From contig CAYVWB010000046.1 in the NCBI GenBank assembly GCA_964455395.1, positions 1 through 34,943 of the forward strand: 34,943 nt of DNA. Reading direction: 5' to 3'. A program made the position numbers and the translations under genes. The notes beneath the pieces are model-generated. The model saw only the letters and a program-made list of their open reading frames with translations, was not told the DNA's origin and ran no database searches. The stretch is from CAYVWB01 sp964455395. Lineage in GTDB: Bacteria > Desulfobacterota > Desulfovibrionia > Desulfovibrionales > Desulfovibrionaceae. Each line of letters begins with the position of its first letter. Position 1 is the first letter of the stretch. This document shows positions 7,600 to 16,154 of this stretch, in pieces.

Positions 7600-8949
7600 T
7601 TACTTGAGACGGCTTTCCACGGACCGCGCGTGCGCTTCCAGCCCTTCGAGGCGGGCGAGTCGGGCGATCTTGCCGCCGTGTTCGCGAAGGTAGGCGTCCG
7701 GCGTGGCGATGACGCTTGACTTCTTGCAGAAGTCCTCCACGGAGAGCGCGGACGAGAAGCGCGCCGTGCCGTTGGTGGGGAGCACGTGGTTGGGGCCGGC
7801 GAAGTAGTCGCCCACGGGTTCGGGGGTGTGTCCGCCCATGAAGATGGCGCCGGCGTGGCGTATCTTGCCCAGGAGGGCCCAGGGGTCGGTCACCATGAGC
7901 TCCAGATGCTCGGGTGCGATCTTGTTGACGAGCTCCACAGCGGCGTCAGCGTCCTCGGTCAGCACCACGGCGCCCCAGTCCGCCAGGGCTTTGGCGGCGA
8001 TCTCGCTCCGGGGCAGCGCTTCGACCTGGCGCTGCAAGGCGGCTTCCACGGCGTCGGCGAAGGCGACGTCCCACGTCACGCAGACGCTGGAGGCAAGGGC
8101 GTCGTGCTCCGCCTGGGAGAGCATGTCCGCAGCCACCCACTCGGGATCGCCGGCGACGCCGTCAGCGAGGACGGTCACTTCGCTGGGGCCAGCGACCATG
8201 TCGATACCCACGCGGCCGATGAGCAGTCGCTTGGCGGTGGCGACGTAGGCGTTGCCCGGCCCGGCGATGACGTCCACGGCCGGGATGGAGGCCGTGCCGT
8301 ACGCCAACGCGGCCACGGCCCAGGCGCTGCCCACGGCGTAGACCTCGTCGATGCCGAGCAGCCGCGCCGCAGCGAGGATGTAGGGATTGATGGAGCCGTC
8401 TTTGCGGGGTGGGGAGACCACGGCGATTTCCTGGACGCCAGCCACCTGTGCTGGAATGGCGTTCATGAGCAGGCTGGAGATGAGTGGCGTTTCGCCGCCT
8501 TGGCCGCCGGGAGTGTAGAGCCCGACGCGGTCCACGGGGGAGACGAGCTGGCCGAGTACGACGCCTTCTTCGTCCGTGGTCCACCAGGAGCGTTCTTTCT
8601 GGGCTTGGTGGAATTCTCGGATACGTTCGGAGGCTTCGGCGATGATGGCGAGGTCTTCGCGGAACCGTTCATCCATGCCCGGGGGGACAGGCGCCATGGG
8701 GTCGAGGACGGGCTCGGCGGCGGCGTCCAGCGCGTGGTCCGGGACGCGCAGCATGGCTGTGTCGAACGCTGGCGCATCGAAGCGGCGGGTGTAGTCCACC
8801 AGGGCTTCGTCGCCGCGCTGTTTCACGTCGCGCAGTATTTCGAGGACGCGGTCCTCCACGGCGTTGTCCGGGTTGAGCCGTCCTTCGAGTCGCGCGCTGA
8901 TGGCGAGCCAGTCGTCTGGCGCGGGGTAGCGCCATCGGTTGACAGGCAT
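7600..8949 (-). CDS. hisD: Histidinol dehydrogenase
   Basis: A 449-residue zinc-dependent enzyme that performs the last two steps of histidine synthesis (histidinol to histidine, NAD-linked). Conserved regions include IAGPGNAYVATAKRLL, GPSEVTVLAD, LSQAEHDALASS, EHLELM and the C-terminal GDYFAGPNHVLPTNGTARF. The ATG at 8949 has AAGGAG at ideal spacing; an in-frame upstream ATG would add 14 residues without support. Length is typical (430-450). It heads a two-gene unit with purC, pairing histidine and purine synthesis, two pathways linked through AICAR. Confidence 0.97.
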   Translation of the reverse strand: MPVNRWRYPAPDDWLAISARLEGRLNPDNAVEDRVLEILRDVKQRGDEALVDYTRRFDAPAFDTAMLRVPDHALDAAAEPVLDPMAPVPPGMDERFREDLAIIAEASERIREFHQAQKERSWWTTDEEGVVLGQLVSPVDRVGLYTPGGQGGETPLISSLLMNAIPAQVAGVQEIAVVSPPRKDGSINPYILAAARLLGIDEVYAVGSAWAVAALAYGTASIPAVDVIAGPGNAYVATAKRLLIGRVGIDMVAGPSEVTVLADGVAGDPEWVAADMLSQAEHDALASSVCVTWDVAFADAVEAALQRQVEALPRSEIAAKALADWGAVVLTEDADAAVELVNKIAPEHLELMVTDPWALLGKIRHAGAIFMGGHTPEPVGDYFAGPNHVLPTNGTARFSSALSVEDFCKKSSVIATPDAYLREHGGKIARLARLEGLEAHARSVESRLK

Positions 8950-8986
8950 GAAGTTCTCCTTGTGTGGTCGTGTGGTGTCGGGGTTC

Positions 8987-9016
8987 AACATACACGGGAA
9001 GCGTCGCTGCTGTCGA
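8987..9016 (-). promoter_or_regulatory. hisD: Candidate hisD-purC promoter
   Basis: Minus-strand TCGACA (9011-9016) and TATGTT (8987-8992) are separated by 18 bases. The element fits exactly between the porin terminator and the hisD ribosome-binding site. Five of six -35 bases match consensus. Confidence 0.45.
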
Positions 9017-9023
9017 GTCCCAT

Positions 9024-9051
9024 AAAAAAAGGCCGGGGCCCGAAGGCCCCG
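9024..9051 (-). terminator. Strong Rho-independent terminator of the porin gene
   Basis: A perfect 7-bp G+C stem CGGGGCC/GGCCCCG with a TTCG tetraloop (minus strand) is followed by GCC and seven T residues. It lies about 30 bases after the porin stop codon and insulates hisD from porin transcription. Confidence 0.9.
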
Positions 9052-9080
9052 ACCCGGATGAGCGTCAGGAGCGACAAGTC

Positions 9081-10574
9081 TTAGAACTTGTACTGCAGGC
9101 CCAGAGCGGCTTTCCAGGAATCAACGGTGCCGTCGTGGACGTAGAAGTCGTTGCCGTACTCGACGTGGTAGAAGCCCAGCTCGAGGATGGCGGCGAGGTT
9201 CTCGTAGATCTTGTACTCGTGGTCGAAGTTCACTTCCCACATGTAGTCTTCCGTGGTCAGCTCGATGTTCGGGATGCCGGGACCAGGGAAGTTGCCGTTG
9301 GCGGGGTAGGTGAGGGGGGGCAGGTTCAGAGCGAAGTTGCCCTTCCAACCCAGCACGGTGTTGGGCAGCAGGCCAGCGATGCTGCGGGAAGCAGGATCGT
9401 TGGTGCCGGCCACGTAGAACACGCGGAACTGGTGGGTGAGGTCTTCGATGAAGGTGAGGTCCTTCACGAGGAAACCGAGGCCCCACTTACCGGTGACGCT
9501 GTTGGAGACGAACGCGCCGGTGGAGAGCAGGGAGGAACCATCGAAGCCGAAGGAGGTCGGGCCCCAGATGGAGGAAACGAAGGGCATTTGCTCGGAACCG
9601 TTGCTCCAGGAGCCGTCTTCACCGGAAGCCCACCAACCCATCAGGCCGAGGGTGGCGAAGTCGAGCTTGTAGTCGATTTCGGCAGCCACGTAACCACCGC
9701 GGCGACGAGCGATGTCGTTGTCCGCTTCCAGGGAGCCGTAAGCGCCTTCGAGCATGAAGACGAAGGGATCGAACATGTCCACTTCAAGGCCGGCGCCGAG
9801 CCACCAAGCGATGTAGTAGGACTGGTCGTTGATGATGTTCTGGTACAGGGCGGAGTTCTGCAGGCCGTAGGAGAAGACGGCGGCGTGCGCGGGGGAGAGC
9901 AGGCCGTTGGTCTCGGCGCCGGTGTTCAGGCGTTCGATGACGTCGTTACCCACGGAGGTGAGCGCAGCCCAGGGCTGAATTTCCCAGCCATCGCCTTGGA
10001 TGGGCAGGATGAGGCCCCACATGTCCCACTCGTCGAAGTCGGGGGAGCTGTTGTTGCCGGAGTTGCTGTCCAGGTCGTAGAGACGGGCCCAGAAAGCCAC
10101 CACGCCGAACATGTCGTTGATGGGCCAGATGGCGGTCACGCCAGCGACGTCATCATCGAAGATCGGGGAAGCAGCGATGTAGGAGGGCAGCGCCAGACCT
10201 TGGATACCCACGCGGAACATGAGCTCCGTGTTGGGGATGTTGAAGTCGATGTAAGCGCGCTTGGTCTCGACGTTCACGCCGTCAGCGGACAGGGAGGCGC
10301 CAGCGCGGCCCCACTGCAGTTCGCCGATTTCAGCGTAGTACACGCCGCGAAGCACTTCGGAAACCACGAAGTCCACTTGGATACGGGTGCGCTGACGAGC
10401 GTAGAACTCGTCTTCGGACTGACCGTCCCAACCGAAGCCGTAGGTGTTGGCCTTGGAAACCACGGCCCAGGTGAACTTGAACTCACCCTTCACTTTCACT
10501 TCAACGGCTTGCGCGGAGAAAACGCTGCCGAAGACGAAAGCGGCCGTCAGGGCCAGAGCAATGATGCGTTTCAT
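9081..10574 (-). CDS. Outer-membrane porin (Desulfovibrio-type homotrimeric porin)
   Basis: A 497-residue precursor. The start is the ATG at 10574 with AAGGAG upstream; the first 23 residues (MKRIIALALTAAFVFGSVFS then AQA) form a classic signal peptide, predicted to be cut before VEVKVKGEFKF. The rest is rich in alternating aromatic/polar strands, Gly, Asn and Asp, and ends in an aromatic residue (GLQYKF), the usual outer-membrane insertion signal. The opening VKGEFKFTWAV and overall length match the large porins of Desulfovibrio-like bacteria. It likely forms the general diffusion channel for small anions and nutrients. Its single-gene layout, strong ribosome-binding site and strong terminator suggest high expression. 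I could not settle on a promoter in the AT-rich 10680-10830 region. Confidence 0.88.
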   Translation of the reverse strand: MKRIIALALTAAFVFGSVFSAQAVEVKVKGEFKFTWAVVSKANTYGFGWDGQSEDEFYARQRTRIQVDFVVSEVLRGVYYAEIGELQWGRAGASLSADGVNVETKRAYIDFNIPNTELMFRVGIQGLALPSYIAASPIFDDDVAGVTAIWPINDMFGVVAFWARLYDLDSNSGNNSSPDFDEWDMWGLILPIQGDGWEIQPWAALTSVGNDVIERLNTGAETNGLLSPAHAAVFSYGLQNSALYQNIINDQSYYIAWWLGAGLEVDMFDPFVFMLEGAYGSLEADNDIARRRGGYVAAEIDYKLDFATLGLMGWWASGEDGSWSNGSEQMPFVSSIWGPTSFGFDGSSLLSTGAFVSNSVTGKWGLGFLVKDLTFIEDLTHQFRVFYVAGTNDPASRSIAGLLPNTVLGWKGNFALNLPPLTYPANGNFPGPGIPNIELTTEDYMWEVNFDHEYKIYENLAAILELGFYHVEYGNDFYVHDGTVDSWKAALGLQYKF

Positions 10575-10834
10575 CGGGAAACTCCTTCCAGTTGCTTTTG
10601 CGCCGAAAGTGGCGAGGACGCTCATCCTTTCCAACCTTCCGGGGTCCTTTCTACGCCCCCCCTTCTCCCTTGGCAAGCGTTTTCCGGCGCATTTTTGACG
10701 AACGTATAATTTTTTTTACGGTGCAAACTTCTGTACAACCCCTCCACAAATGGATGCTTCTTGCTATATACCGGCATGTTATACAACGACACCCCACTGC
10801 GCGCAGCCCGGATAAATTTTTGTACTCCCCACTT

Positions 10835-10863
10835 TTGACCCCCGCACCACGTCGCACTATAGT
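10835..10863 (+). promoter_or_regulatory. uvrC: Strong sigma-70-like promoter of uvrC, ending six bases before the ATG
   Basis: TTGACC (10835-10840), 17-base spacer, TATAGT (10858-10863). The uvrC ATG begins at 10870, so transcription would start at or within a base or two of the start codon. There is no Shine-Dalgarno sequence, consistent with a leaderless message. Confidence 0.65.
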
Positions 10864-10869
10864 CTCTTC

Positions 10870-12789
10870 ATGAGCCTCCCCATCCATCAAGAACGCGGCG
10901 TCGAGCTGGAACGTATCCCCACCACGCCCGGCGTCTACTTATATAAGGATGCGCACGGACGCATCCTCTACGTGGGCAAGGCGAAACGACTGCGCAGCCG
11001 TGTCGCTTCCTACTTCCGCGCTCACGGCCTCACCCCCAAGACCCGCGCCATGCTCGGCCTCGCCGTCAGTCTCGACTTCCTCGTCACCGCCACGGAAAAG
11101 GAAGCGCTCCTGCTGGAAGCCAGCCTCATCAAGAAACACCGGCCCCGCTACAACATCGTGCTGCGCGACGACAAGCAGTACGTCCTCTTCAAGCTCGACA
11201 AGCGCACGGACTACCCCCGCCTCTTTCTGACCCGCAACGTCACCAAGGACGGCTCACTCTACTTCGGGCCGTTCACTTCCGCTCAAGCCGCCCGCGACGC
11301 CTGGAAGGCCATTCACGCCGTCTTCCCACTGCGCCGCTGCAAGGACACCATCTTCCGGAACCGGCTCCGGCCATGTCTTTACCACGACATGGGTCTCTGC
11401 CTGGGCCCTTGCTGCAACCCCGTGGACATACAGGAGTACGCCACCATGGTGGCCCGGGTGGAGATGCTGCTGGGAGGCCGTTCCAGCGAGCTCGTCAAGA
11501 CCTTGGATCAGGATATGCGCGCCGCCTCCGACGCCTTGGACTTCGAACGCGCCGCCGAGCTCCGCGATCAGATTCGCGCCGTCAGACGCACCCTGGAGCA
11601 ACAAGCCGCCGTGCTGCCCAAAGCCCAGGACATGGACGTGGTCGGCCTTGCCGGCATGGAGGAAGGCCTCGGCCTCGGCCTCCTCTTCATCCGTCAAGGT
11701 CGCCTGCTCGACAAGAAACACTTCTTCTTCCACGGCTTGGATCTGGACGACGGTCCCGAAGTCCTGGAGCATTTCCTCACGCAGTTTTATGAACCCGGTC
11801 GGTTCGTCCCGCCTACCCTCCTTCTGCCGTGGGACCCTGCGTTCCTTCGCAGCGCTGCAGAAGTGGCCGACACGGAGGACACAGCCTCCGACGAGACGGA
11901 TCACGAACAGGAAGACGCCCAGGAGACCGCCCTTGCCGAAGCCCTCGCCGAGCGGCGCGAAGGACCGGTACGGCTGGTGGGGCCCAGGAATTCCGTGGAG
12001 AAGAAGCTCGTGGCGCTGGCCCGCGCCAACGCCAGGGAAGCCGCGCTTTCGGCGCGCCGCCCTCCCCTGCTGCCGGCCGTGGCGCAAGCGCTCAAGCTGC
12101 CGAACGAACCGTGGCGCATCGAAGCCGTGGATGTCTCCCACCACAAAGGCCAGGAGACGCGCGTGGGCATGGTGGTCTATGAAGGCGGCCGGCCCAGGCA
12201 GGAGGACTACCGCGTCTACAACTTCGACGACGGCGTGGGGGACGACTACGCCGTGCTCGCAGCGTGGACCGCGCGGCGGCTGGAATCCGGGCCGCCCTGG
12301 CCGGACCTCCTTCTGGTGGACGGCGGCAAGGGACAGCTCAACGCCGTGACGCGGGCGCTGCGGGAGGCGGGCGAGGCCGCGCTCTTTCCGGTGGCGTCCA
12401 TCGCCAAGGCCCGTGATGTGGAGCCCGCCGGCCATGCGCGGCGGCGCACGCACGCCCTGGAGGACGTCATCTACCTGCCCGGCCGCAAGAACCCCGCGTC
12501 ACTGGCGCCCGGTTCGCAAGAACTGCTCTTCCTCCAGCAGGTCCGCGACGCCGTGCACAAGTTCGCCATCGGGCGGCACCGGCGTTCACGGCGCAAGTCT
12601 CTCCTGGAGAGCGAACTCCTCCAGCTCGAAGGTGTTGGACCAAAGACGGCGAAGCAACTCTGGGACGCCTTCGGCTCCGTGGCCGCCATGGCCGACGCCT
12701 CTTTGGAGGACCTGCGGAACGTGCCCGGTCTCGGCGCGAAGAAAGCCGCCGCCATCCACACGCAGCTCCAGGCGTTGAAGTCCGCGTAG
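10870..12789 (+). CDS. uvrC: Excinuclease ABC subunit C
   Basis: A 639-residue nucleotide-excision-repair nuclease that makes both incisions around a UvrB-bound lesion. Domains in order: GIY-YIG nuclease (about 12-95; GVYLYKDAHGRILYVGKAK), a cysteine group (CKDTIFRNRLRPC and GLCLGPCC, about 157-178) matching the iron-sulfur ligands reported for UvrC, a UVR domain (about 200-240) that contacts UvrB, the RNase H-like 5' nuclease (about 415-540; VDVSHHKGQETRVGM and LLLVDGGKGQLNAV) and tandem helix-hairpin-helix motifs at the end (LEGVGPKTAKQLWDAFG, VPGLGAKKAAAI). The linker between UVR and RNase H domains is long and acidic (about 335-365). No in-frame alternative start exists that keeps the GIY motif. 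Confidence 0.97.
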   Translation: MSLPIHQERGVELERIPTTPGVYLYKDAHGRILYVGKAKRLRSRVASYFRAHGLTPKTRAMLGLAVSLDFLVTATEKEALLLEASLIKKHRPRYNIVLRDDKQYVLFKLDKRTDYPRLFLTRNVTKDGSLYFGPFTSAQAARDAWKAIHAVFPLRRCKDTIFRNRLRPCLYHDMGLCLGPCCNPVDIQEYATMVARVEMLLGGRSSELVKTLDQDMRAASDALDFERAAELRDQIRAVRRTLEQQAAVLPKAQDMDVVGLAGMEEGLGLGLLFIRQGRLLDKKHFFFHGLDLDDGPEVLEHFLTQFYEPGRFVPPTLLLPWDPAFLRSAAEVADTEDTASDETDHEQEDAQETALAEALAERREGPVRLVGPRNSVEKKLVALARANAREAALSARRPPLLPAVAQALKLPNEPWRIEAVDVSHHKGQETRVGMVVYEGGRPRQEDYRVYNFDDGVGDDYAVLAAWTARRLESGPPWPDLLLVDGGKGQLNAVTRALREAGEAALFPVASIAKARDVEPAGHARRRTHALEDVIYLPGRKNPASLAPGSQELLFLQQVRDAVHKFAIGRHRRSRRKSLLESELLQLEGVGPKTAKQLWDAFGSVAAMADASLEDLRNVPGLGAKKAAAIHTQLQALKSA

Positions 12790-13284
12790 ACGGGGCCAGA
12801 CCCCCGCGCCTATCCACAGGCCAGACCACGGAAAGACCCTCGATGAACCACGGATGCCGGCATCGGACGCCACGGCGCGCCGGATCGCGCGACGCGCTCC
12901 ATCACACGTCCCGGGAGACGGCGCCCCTGGCCTCCGTCCACCCTCCCCCGTCCACGTCCCTCACCCACCCGCGATGAGCTGCTCGCCTTGTTCCGACAGC
13001 GAGGAATGTGCAGCGAAGCCGCCGAGGACCCTGGACGAAGCGCGACGCGTCATCAGCAGACTCCCGCCCGTCGCAGTTACTCATCGCGCCAGGACAGACA
13101 CCTCGCCTTGGGCGAGGAAGACCGCGTGCGAATGCGGGCGGGAATGGCCATGGCCGGCAAGTGGTTCACCCGAAGCGGCGTCGCGTCACCCGGCCATCAA
13201 TCCGGCCCCAGTGAGCGCAACGCCTGTCACGTCCGACCAAGCGAGGGCGGAAACCGCGCAGGACGACGAAGGCGCTCCCTCGCC
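12790..13284. other. 495-bp intergenic stretch without a recognisable gene
   Basis: Reading frames cross it on both strands but none has a ribosome-binding site, sensible composition or recognisable domain. The only structure I noticed is a perfect CCTCGCC/GGCGAGG hairpin with a TTG loop at 13101-13117, without a T run. The convergent uvrC and kinase genes mean no promoter is expected here. Confidence 0.5.
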
Positions 13285-15102
13285 TCACCCGTGCGAGGCG
13301 ACAGCGTGGGGGGCCGCCTGCTCTGAGGCGTGGGGGATGGTGAAGGAAAAGGCGCTGCCGTGGCCGTCCACGGAATCCACCCAGATGTGGCCGCCGTAGT
13401 GGAGGACGATTTCCCGGCAGATGGCGAGGCCGAGGCCGGCGCCGCGTGTCATGTGTACGTCGCCGTGGGGCTCCAGCTGCATGAATTTCCCGAAGATCTC
13501 TTCCTGGGAGGTGGGGGGCACGCCGGGTCCGGAGTCTTCCACGCAGACGTGCAGGTCCCCGCGGTCGTTGCGCTGCGCCGAGAGAGTCACGTGCCCCGTG
13601 TCGGTGAACTTCACGGCGTTGTGCAGCAGGTTTAGCACAATCTGTTCCAGCCTGTCGGGATCCATGAATATCTTGGGCAGTCCGAGCCGGAGCTGAGGAA
13701 CGAAGATCACGGTGGGTTTTTCCACGAAGAGGGGCGTGGCGGCCTCCATGGCGCGTTCGAGCACAGGGCCGGGGTCGACGAGCTCGTCGCGCCAGTCCAG
13801 CTTGCCCGATTCGATCTTGTCCAGATCCAGCACGCCGTTCACCAGACGGGAGAGCCGCTGCCCCTGTACGCTGATGACGCGCAGGTTGTCGCGAATGCGC
13901 TGGGCGGCGCGCTGGGCGCCGGGGCCGTCCGTCTCCTTGAAGTTCGCTTCGAAATCCTTCTGGATGAGGCGCGCGAATCCCAGGATGGAGGTCAGCGGGG
14001 TGCGCAGCTCGTGGGAGACGGAGGAGAGGAAGTTGGACTTGAGTTCATCCAGCTCCTTGAGTCGAACATTGGCTTCGGCCAGCTCCAGGGCCTGTGTTTC
14101 CAGCGTGGCCGTGCGTTCCACCACGCGTTCCTCCAGTTCACGGTTGAGGAGGGCCAGCGCTTCCTCTGTCTCCACGAGCTGGGTCACGTCGGAGATGGCG
14201 CCCACCACGCGCACGGGGCGGCCTGCGGCGTCCTTGAGCACGATCTTGGTGCGGGTGAGGAGGTGTCGCTCGCCTGCGTCGCCGTGACGGACACGGATCC
14301 GCACGGTAAGGGTTTCCCTCAAGCCGCTGGTCAGCAGGGAGCGCGCCCGGTTGAGCTTTTCGCGATCCTCCAGGTGAGCGCGTTCGAAGAGCGTCCTCCA
14401 GACGCGCTCCGCGTCTTCAGCCTGCTCCACGCCGACTTGGGTCGTCTCGCCGTTGGCGGCGGGCGAGGGTTCGCCCAGCAGCTCCCAGGCCCGGTCACTG
14501 CAGAGGAAGGCGCCGTCCGCGACGTTGTACTCCCAGATGCCGTCGTTGGCGGCTTCCAGAGCGAGGCGGTAGCGTTCCTCCCGTTCCTGCAACTGCGTGA
14601 GGGTCTGCGCCCTGCGTTGCAGGAGCCAGCGCAAGGCGAAATATGCGACGACGAGGATCGCGATGTCCGACAGGACGAACAAGAGCAGCAGGCGCAGCTG
14701 GCTTTGCTCGAACGCCGAGAGATCGAAGTGGAAGACGACCTCGCCCAACCTCGTCTCCTTGCTGTCGAAGATGGGGTGCGTCTGCCGGACAGCGCCGTCT
14801 GCTGGCGGCTCGCCGACGGTGTGGAGGACGCGGCCGGCTGCGTCGCGCGCCTGGAGCTGGCTGATGAGAGGGGACTGCAGCCGTTGTTCGAGGCGGGCCC
14901 GGAGAGCCGCGGCGTCGCCAGCTGCGAGGGGCGCCTCCAGCTGGTGGAGCGTCTCGTTAGCAACCATGTACATGGCGCTCTCGGTGAGGGTGGCGGCGTT
15001 CCTTTGCTGGAGAACGTACAAGCACCCCGTGCCGAGCGTCAGAAAGACCGCCAGACACGCCACCAAGCGCCAGAGCAGGGCGTTGTCCACGTTGGAGGCC
15101 AT
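13285..15102 (-). CDS. Membrane-bound PAS sensor histidine kinase
   Basis: A 605-residue sensor from the ATG at 15102. Order: membrane helix 1 (about 10-32), a periplasmic domain of about 100 residues, membrane helix 2 (about 136-160), a PAS/PAC module (about 176-310, ending VRVVGAISDVTQ), a coiled coil (about 315-355), a HisKA domain with FLSSVSHELRTPL (phospho-acceptor His about 364), and an HATPase domain with N-box LLHNAVKF, G1 DSGPG and G2 RGAGLGLAI. All residues needed for autophosphorylation are present. No response regulator is adjacent, so it is an orphan kinase. A GTG at 15126 with AGGAG upstream, or a TTG at 15174, are alternative starts. The periplasmic domain should sense the signal, which is unknown. 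Confidence 0.92.
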   Translation of the reverse strand: MASNVDNALLWRLVACLAVFLTLGTGCLYVLQQRNAATLTESAMYMVANETLHQLEAPLAAGDAAALRARLEQRLQSPLISQLQARDAAGRVLHTVGEPPADGAVRQTHPIFDSKETRLGEVVFHFDLSAFEQSQLRLLLLFVLSDIAILVVAYFALRWLLQRRAQTLTQLQEREERYRLALEAANDGIWEYNVADGAFLCSDRAWELLGEPSPAANGETTQVGVEQAEDAERVWRTLFERAHLEDREKLNRARSLLTSGLRETLTVRIRVRHGDAGERHLLTRTKIVLKDAAGRPVRVVGAISDVTQLVETEEALALLNRELEERVVERTATLETQALELAEANVRLKELDELKSNFLSSVSHELRTPLTSILGFARLIQKDFEANFKETDGPGAQRAAQRIRDNLRVISVQGQRLSRLVNGVLDLDKIESGKLDWRDELVDPGPVLERAMEAATPLFVEKPTVIFVPQLRLGLPKIFMDPDRLEQIVLNLLHNAVKFTDTGHVTLSAQRNDRGDLHVCVEDSGPGVPPTSQEEIFGKFMQLEPHGDVHMTRGAGLGLAICREIVLHYGGHIWVDSVDGHGSAFSFTIPHASEQAAPHAVASHG

Positions 15103-15207
15103 TCGTCCACCTGGGGTTGCATCCACGCCGAACGTCTCCTGATCGGTTGCGCGGTCGTCACGAGCATCGGTCAAATCGTATGCGTCGTACGTCCTTCCGC
15201 GTCAACA

Positions 15208-15237
15208 ACAGTACGTTGCAGGCGTCCCACTGGTCAA
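15208..15237 (-). promoter_or_regulatory. Candidate promoter of the PAS histidine kinase
   Basis: Minus-strand TTGACC (15232-15237) and TACTGT (15208-15213) are 18 bases apart, about 105 bases before the preferred start codon. A second TTGACG-like element lies nearer the gene (15201-15206), so the true promoter is uncertain. Confidence 0.4.
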
Positions 15238-15413
15238 CCGGCTTTTTTCCAAGAGTTGTCAATGAGAAGCGCCCCTTACGGCGGCTGATGCGTCTCCTTA
15301 CGGTCATGACCCGTGGCGGCCCCAGCGTTGTCGTGACGCACTCCCGCGATGTCGTCCTCAACGCCGAGCGCGCCTGCCCGGCTGCTGCTCTCTTCCCCCC
15401 ATCGAATGTCGTG

Positions 15414-15442
15414 TGGACAGCCCCGACCCATTGTGTTAGGCT
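15414..15442 (+). promoter_or_regulatory. Candidate promoter of the 3D-domain gene
   Basis: TGGACA (15414-15419), 17 bases, TAGGCT (15437-15442). It matches consensus moderately and would give a leader of about 110 bases before the ATG at 15558. Confidence 0.35.
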
Positions 15443-15557
15443 TAAACTATTCCGCATTCACTCGTCGCGCGCTCCCTTGCGGGCATCACAGTTCATCGTT
15501 CGTCACGGCGCGCAACGCAACTCGACGCCGGCATGCCGGCGCTTTTTGGCGTCACCC

Positions 15558-16154
15558 ATGGTTCGTATCGTCCTCCAGTACGCCCCCGCGCCGCTGCTTC
15601 TTGCGCTGGCGATCTTCGCTTACCATCAGCACCTCGCCCTGGAGGCCATGGAGCTGGAGCTGGACATCGCGCGCCATGAGATGCAGACCACGGCGCTCTC
15701 CCGCGCCAGCGTCCAAGGCGCGCTCAAAGGGCTGACCATCACCTCCAGCCGGCAGACGCAGTTTCTGGGCGACTCCCTGGCCAAGAACAAGGCCATGGTC
15801 AACAAACTCGTCCACCTCATGCAGCAGCAAGAGCACCTCATCCAGAGCCTCCAGCGCGGCCGCCTCCTCATGGTCACGGCCTACAGCCCCTGCGTTTCCC
15901 AGACAGACTCCACGCCCTTCATCACCGCCAGCAACCAGCGCGTGCGCAAGGGCATCGTCGCCGTCTCCCGGGACCTCTTCCGCAATGGTTGGGAGTTCGG
16001 CCGCAAGGTCTACGTGAAGGATTACGGCGTCTACACCATCGAAGACCTCATGCACCGCCGCAAGCGCAACCAGATCGACATCTTCATGTTCGACAACAAC
16101 GAAGCGCTGCAGTTCGGCCGCAAGAAGCTGCAAGTCTACCTCCTCGGCGCATGA
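15558..16154 (+). CDS. 3D-domain protein, probable membrane-anchored peptidoglycan-active enzyme
   Basis: A 198-residue protein beginning MVRIVLQYAPAPLLLALAIF, a signal anchor or signal peptide (about 1-22). A helical, probably coiled-coil stretch follows (about 30-105, ending LMQQQEHLIQSLQRG). The C-terminal 95 residues form a 3D domain: LMVTAYSPCVSQTDSTPFIT, then GIVAVSRDLF, GRKVYVKDYGVYTIEDLMHR and the closing IDIFMFDN. The three conserved aspartates of the family (YuiC, MltA C-terminus) are represented by the D in QTD, the D of IEDLM and DIFMFD. Such domains belong to lytic transglycosylases and resuscitation-type enzymes, so it likely acts on cell wall in the periplasm. The coiled coil suggests it is tethered or oligomeric. 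Its stop codon overlaps the next start. Confidence 0.8.
   Translation: MVRIVLQYAPAPLLLALAIFAYHQHLALEAMELELDIARHEMQTTALSRASVQGALKGLTITSSRQTQFLGDSLAKNKAMVNKLVHLMQQQEHLIQSLQRGRLLMVTAYSPCVSQTDSTPFITASNQRVRKGIVAVSRDLFRNGWEFGRKVYVKDYGVYTIEDLMHRRKRNQIDIFMFDNNEALQFGRKKLQVYLLGA

Larger units (their letters stand above)
15103..15557. other. Divergent intergenic region between the kinase and the 3D-domain gene
   Basis: This 455-base region holds the candidate kinase promoter (15208-15237, minus) and a candidate plus-strand promoter (15414-15442). Long frames cross it on the plus strand but have no ribosome-binding site or recognisable domain upstream of 15558. Nothing else was recognised. Confidence 0.5.

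Noticed and set aside
10694..10710. TTGACG followed by TATAAT on the plus strand upstream of uvrC
   Set aside because: The two hexamers are only four bases apart, far too close for a sigma-70 promoter.
12854..13399. 181-residue plus-strand frame and several others in the uvrC-kinase gap
   Set aside because: No ribosome-binding site, composition dominated by Arg, Pro and Ala from GC-rich shadow coding, overlap with the kinase gene, and no recognisable domain.
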